64,000 nt of DNA from an uncultured Gemmiger sp. (GTDB taxonomy: Bacteria > Bacillota > Clostridia > Oscillospirales > Ruminococcaceae), in contig CALXHR010000006.1 in the NCBI GenBank assembly GCA_944388175.1, forward strand, positions 33,654 through 97,653, written 5' to 3'. Under the pieces are notes generated by a model. That model saw only the letters and a program-made list of their open reading frames with translations. It did not search any database and was not told where the DNA came from. The translations under genes and the position numbers were made by a program. Shown here in pieces: positions 60,647-64,000 of this stretch. The stretch's first letter is position 1, and each line of letters starts with the position of its first letter.

Positions 60647-63600
60647 TTACCCCTGCCAGCGGCGGCGACGGCGCGCCACGACGCTGCCCAGCAGCGCCGC
60701 ACCGGCCAGGAACGCCGCGCCTACCATAAGCGCGAACGGCGCGGTGTGGTCAGACTCCAGCCCGGTGGGGGCGACAGCCTTGCGCTGGTTGGTGAAGGTG
60801 ACGGTGCCGACATCCTCATAAGTGCCGCTTTCGGGGATAGTGATTCGGGCGATGCCCCCCGATCCATCAAAGCACTTGCCAATCATCTCATCATTGAGGT
60901 TATCGCTCTCGAACGTGGGCCCCAAAAGCGTGTAACCGGTACCCTTGTCGGTTTCCGTGACGGTGATCTTGTACTCGCCTTTCAAATTGCCGAAGGTGAC
61001 CGACTTATCGCCGCGGAGCTCAAAGGTTTTCGCGGCCTTGTTGATTTTCCCGTCTACTTCCGCATCCGTCGAGCTGATGGTGATCTTTTCCATAACGTCG
61101 GGAGTGACGTCGTTACCATTCTTGTCGGTCACATTAAAGCTGAACTTGAACCAGTCGTTCTTGCTGCCCATGCTTTCGGTGACCTTTTTTTCGATGGTCA
61201 CGGTCTTGTAGGTTTCGTAAATGTTTGTAACTTTGACATTACCAGCATCATCCGCCGTCAAGGTGACTGTCGAAGAACTCCCGATGAAGTTGTACTCGTC
61301 AAAATAGGCTTCCGGGAAACCATTCTCGATCGCCGTCGTATCTTCCGACACCGTGTAGGTGCCGACAGGCAATCCCCGAATGGTCAGCGAGTTTGCACCC
61401 GTTACAGACACCCGGGCCGAATAGACGCCGTTCACCTCGATGAAGTTGACCGTATTCTGCGTGCCGCCTTCGACAGTGAATTCAGCGTTGTTCGCAAGCT
61501 TGGCCGTATCGACGCCCGCGCCTGCCGTAACGATGAAGGTGAAGGTTGTGTTGTTGGCTGCGTCCGCCACTGCGTTTCTCACAGAGTCACTGCCGTCGCA
61601 GTAGACCTCCTTCTTGATGGTCAGGTCGTTGTTGTCGCGGGTGTAGGCGTTGGTGATGTTGACGGTATTGTTGCCGTCCAGCGTGACCGTAACGTCCTTC
61701 TCAAGGCCGGTGGTTGTGACCGCATACCCGTCTACGTTCTGGCCGCTTTCGGTGACCGTGTAGGTACCCGGCACAACATCCTCGATGGTAACGGTATAGG
61801 TGCCGCCCTCCCCCGGTGTAACATCTTCCAGCATTGCCGAGTAGCTGGCGGAAGGATTCTCGGTATCGGTCAGCGTAAAGGTCAGGGCGCTGACCAGCGC
61901 CGCCAGCTTCTGCGGCTCGTCCTCCAAACCGGTGATGACCTTGTGGATCGTCACCGTTGTCGTGGTCGGCGTGTAGGTGTTGGTGAAGGTGACGGAACGG
62001 GATTGCCCCGCCGGCAAATCAAACTGTTGTGTCGTAACTGCTTCGCCCGTAAGCGTCGTTTCACCACCCGTGACCTGGTAGCTTGTCGCCTGCTGGTAGT
62101 TTTCAACCGCACCGCCAGTCTCGGTTACGGTCAATTTTTGTGAACTGTTGGGGCTAAGCTCCGTATAAGTAAAGTCGACACTCGCCGTAAAAGTCTGGCC
62201 CTGCCGGGTAAAGTCTGCCGCCGCGAGAGTTTCTGTACGCTCCCCAATCTGGAACGTCACGGAATAATCCTGCGGAATGGCATCCAGCCCCGTAACCTTT
62301 TTGGTGACAGTGACGCGGGACTCGGTGTTTTCCAGCGGCAGGGGGTCTTTACTGAAATACACATTGTCCAGGCAGTTGCCCAGCGAGATCGAGCCCATAC
62401 CACTCGACACCGAAACGAAGAAGAAGCGGGTCAGGTACTGGTCTTCGGGCACGGTGTACGGCGTGCCGCCGTTCTCGCTGTCGTAGTGTCCCCAACCGCG
62501 CACATTCGACGTATTATCATTATCTCTGTAATACGGCTTGTCGCGCACGTTGTCGAGAACGTAGGCGCCAGATTCTTCGTTTTCGATCCGCTGTAAAACT
62601 CGGCGGATCGCATTCGCGGTGCTGCCAGCGTTTTTCAGCTCCTTTGCCCAGTAGTCGGCGTTTTCTGCCGGCATAATGACCATTGCCATCTCGTCCCAGA
62701 GGTCCGGGGCATCCCAAGTGCCATCTTGTCCACGGCGCTGGCGGGCCACATGGTCGAACTGCCAGTTCAGCGTCGTACCGGGGATGGTCATAACGTCCTG
62801 ATACAGCGTACCGACGGCTTCACAGTTCAACTCGGCAAACTGTTCGCCTTCCGAAGCAACGGGAACACCGTAGTTTTGAACCGTTTGACTATTCCCACTG
62901 GGTCGAATGATCTCAATGTCCTGGCCGGGTTTGTTTTGAAGGGAACCGGGGCCGGTCGTTTTCCAAATCAGGCCCTCCACGCCCATCTCGTACTGCTTAT
63001 GACCGGCAGGAGATTCAAAGCTGCCGTTTTGCAGTTCGATATAATATGGTACCTGCACGGGGTCTGCTTCGTAGGTCTGCGTGCTGTCCCCCGTGGTCAC
63101 TGTGGCGGTGACTTTATACCAATAGCGCTCGTCGTCTTGCACATTGGCTGCATTGGGGGAGGCATCCTGTACGACGTCGACGTAGACGCCATTCTCGGCC
63201 ATGTTATAAATGTAGTTGCCTTCACTGCCAGAGACAGCAATGCGTTCGACCGGTATCCAATCGCTTGTACCGTTCAGGCTGCGCTGCCACGTGTAGGTGA
63301 TCACTGCATCGTCCGGGATGGACACAGTATCCTGGAAACGCGCAGTGAACCGGCCGTCATCTGCGACGGTCTCCTCGATATAGAGGTCGCCTTCCTGCTC
63401 GGCTTCCTTTTCGGTGCGGGTATAGATGAGGTAGAGGTTGGCGGTTTGGGTGCCACTATCCCCCCCTATCCAACGATCCAAATACGTCAGGGACCGCTGC
63501 TGGCTACTGCCGTTATAGAAGTTGTAGTAGTAGTAGTGGTTGCCTAGCCAATCTGTTTCGGAACTCGCACGCAGCGAAGTCACGACACTGCCGCCTGCGT

Positions 63601-64000
63601 TATCCATGCGCGCTTCTTTATAGGTGTAAACATCAGTGTCGGTTTTATAACTGCCGACAGCCCAGTCCGCAAAGGTCAACGTATTGTTGTTGGTCAAACT
63701 TATCTCTTGCGGGATGAGCTCTCCAAGACTGATGACCGCGCCGTCCTCATCCACACAGTAGACTGTCACATCAAAGTAGCTGCCCCAGTAGATGCGGGAG
63801 GCACCGCCTTCCGCATAGGTGCTGATCCCGTCGTTCACCGCCTCGGGTGCGTTCGCTGCCGGAGCCTGGTTGGGCTTGGCGGCCTGCACGTCGCCGGAAG
63901 TGCTGTCAGAAGTCACGGTGCTGTCGCTGGACGTGCTGTCAGAAGCCGCGGTACTCTCGCTGGACGTGCTGTCAGAAGCCGCGGTGCTGTCGCTGGACGT
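60647..64000 (-). CDS. Tip adhesin / large pilin (partial, N-terminus beyond window)
   Basis: At least 1117 residues are visible; the frame is open to the right edge. Next to the edge there is a Ser/Thr/Asp repeat, then an N-terminal region, and a jelly-roll-like domain (NGSFESPAG to GTLYQDVMTIPGTTLNW) resembling carbohydrate-binding modules. Four Ig-like pilin domains follow, each starting with a Lys strand (VTKKVTG, IHKVITG, IKKEVYC, IEKKVTES), with TVTE/TVSE glutamates and FTNTY/VTNIY-type ends. The C-terminus is VAPTG, a hydrophobic helix and RRRRR. Its position before sipA matches the Cpa tip adhesin. Confidence 0.88.
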   Translation of the reverse strand, partial: TSSDSTAASDSTSSESTAASDSTSSDSTVTSDSTSGDVQAAKPNQAPAANAPEAVNDGISTYAEGGASRIYWGSYFDVTVYCVDEDGAVISLGELIPQEISLTNNNTLTFADWAVGSYKTDTDVYTYKEARMDNAGGSVVTSLRASSETDWLGNHYYYYNFYNGSSQQRSLTYLDRWIGGDSGTQTANLYLIYTRTEKEAEQEGDLYIEETVADDGRFTARFQDTVSIPDDAVITYTWQRSLNGTSDWIPVERIAVSGSEGNYIYNMAENGVYVDVVQDASPNAANVQDDERYWYKVTATVTTGDSTQTYEADPVQVPYYIELQNGSFESPAGHKQYEMGVEGLIWKTTGPGSLQNKPGQDIEIIRPSGNSQTVQNYGVPVASEGEQFAELNCEAVGTLYQDVMTIPGTTLNWQFDHVARQRRGQDGTWDAPDLWDEMAMVIMPAENADYWAKELKNAGSTANAIRRVLQRIENEESGAYVLDNVRDKPYYRDNDNTSNVRGWGHYDSENGGTPYTVPEDQYLTRFFFVSVSSGMGSISLGNCLDNVYFSKDPLPLENTESRVTVTKKVTGLDAIPQDYSVTFQIGERTETLAAADFTRQGQTFTASVDFTYTELSPNSSQKLTVTETGGAVENYQQATSYQVTGGETTLTGEAVTTQQFDLPAGQSRSVTFTNTYTPTTTTVTIHKVITGLEDEPQKLAALVSALTFTLTDTENPSASYSAMLEDVTPGEGGTYTVTIEDVVPGTYTVTESGQNVDGYAVTTTGLEKDVTVTLDGNNTVNITNAYTRDNNDLTIKKEVYCDGSDSVRNAVADAANNTTFTFIVTAGAGVDTAKLANNAEFTVEGGTQNTVNFIEVNGVYSARVSVTGANSLTIRGLPVGTYTVSEDTTAIENGFPEAYFDEYNFIGSSSTVTLTADDAGNVKVTNIYETYKTVTIEKKVTESMGSKNDWFKFSFNVTDKNGNDVTPDVMEKITISSTDAEVDGKINKAAKTFELRGDKSVTFGNLKGEYKITVTETDKGTGYTLLGPTFESDNLNDEMIGKCFDGSGGIARITIPESGTYEDVGTVTFTNQRKAVAPTGLESDHTAPFALMVGAAFLAGAALLGSVVARRRRRWQG
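63893..64000 (-). repeat. Ser/Thr/Asp repeat inside adhesin coding sequence
   Basis: Tandem units of about 33-36 bases encode variations of STSSDSTAASD. Three to four copies are seen and the tract continues beyond the window. A likely extended stalk or glycosylation target, and prone to copy-number change. Confidence 0.75.

Noticed and set aside
1-64000. tRNA, rRNA, integrase, att sites and IS elements
   Set aside because: I looked for cloverleaf-type ends, transposase or integrase motifs and flanking duplications, and saw none that I could support.

Overview
The window (about 63-65% GC by eye) reads like a chromosome segment of a GC-rich, anaerobic, Gram-positive gut Clostridia species, most likely Oscillospiraceae/Ruminococcaceae of the Faecalibacterium-Subdoligranulum-Gemmiger type. 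This placement is inference. It rests on strong AGGAGG ribosome sites with frequent TTG starts, TTGACA/TATAAT promoters, sortase-anchored pili, a two-gene transketolase and FeoAAB iron uptake. No rRNA, tRNA, CRISPR array or IS transposase was recognised.

Layout. (1) 1-10.3 kb, minus strand: a phage-derived head-tail module (ArpU/DUF1492-like regulator, portal, small protein, major capsid, connectors, tail tube, tail chaperone, Gp15, short tape measure, tail tip) that runs off the left edge. It has no terminase or protease at the usual place. The regulator promoter and the structural-operon promoter share the same ACAAC-N5-GTTGT operator. (2) 10.4-12.9 kb: two AI-2E/PerM family permeases. (3) 13.1-16.3 kb: a ferrous-iron operon (feoA, feoA, feoB, Cys-rich membrane protein) behind three TTAG-N6-CTAA boxes of the DtxR/IdeR kind. 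(4) 16.4-31 kb: central metabolism and housekeeping genes: aconitase divergent from citrate synthase, ATP-type PEP carboxykinase, a MATE exporter, a siroheme nitrite/sulfite reductase, a P-loop kinase overlapping a metal/cobalamin-type binding lipoprotein, cardiolipin synthase, an unannotated 51-residue gene, and transketolase halves. (5) 31-37 kb: an MBOAT acyltransferase with its extracellular partner, a second MATE exporter, and a formyltransferase/deacetylase pair.

(6) 37.0-52.6 kb, minus strand: one 13-gene surface-polysaccharide operon starting from an initiating phosphoglycosyltransferase. It holds several glycosyltransferases, UDP-glucuronate and UDP-galacturonate synthesis, a flippase, a GtrII-like enzyme, UDP-GlcNAc 2-epimerase and two membrane proteins of unclear role. 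(7) 53.0-64.0 kb, minus strand: a sortase pilus locus. Its order (tip adhesin, signal-peptidase-like SipA, backbone pilin, class-B-type sortase, proline-rich basal pilin) matches the Streptococcus pyogenes FCT pilus region. A 75-residue DivIVA-like protein lies inside it, and a second adhesin-sortase pair lies downstream behind a structured leader. The SipA homologue has Asp and Gly where the catalytic Ser and Lys should be, the same replacements known in streptococcal SipA.

The window is therefore largely about the cell surface (pili, capsule-like glycan, O-acylation) plus iron supply and the oxidative citrate branch. The least expected items are the terminase-less, operator-controlled phage module, the FCT-like pilus with a SipA pseudo-enzyme in a gut clostridium, the triple iron boxes, and several unassigned small genes and leader structures.
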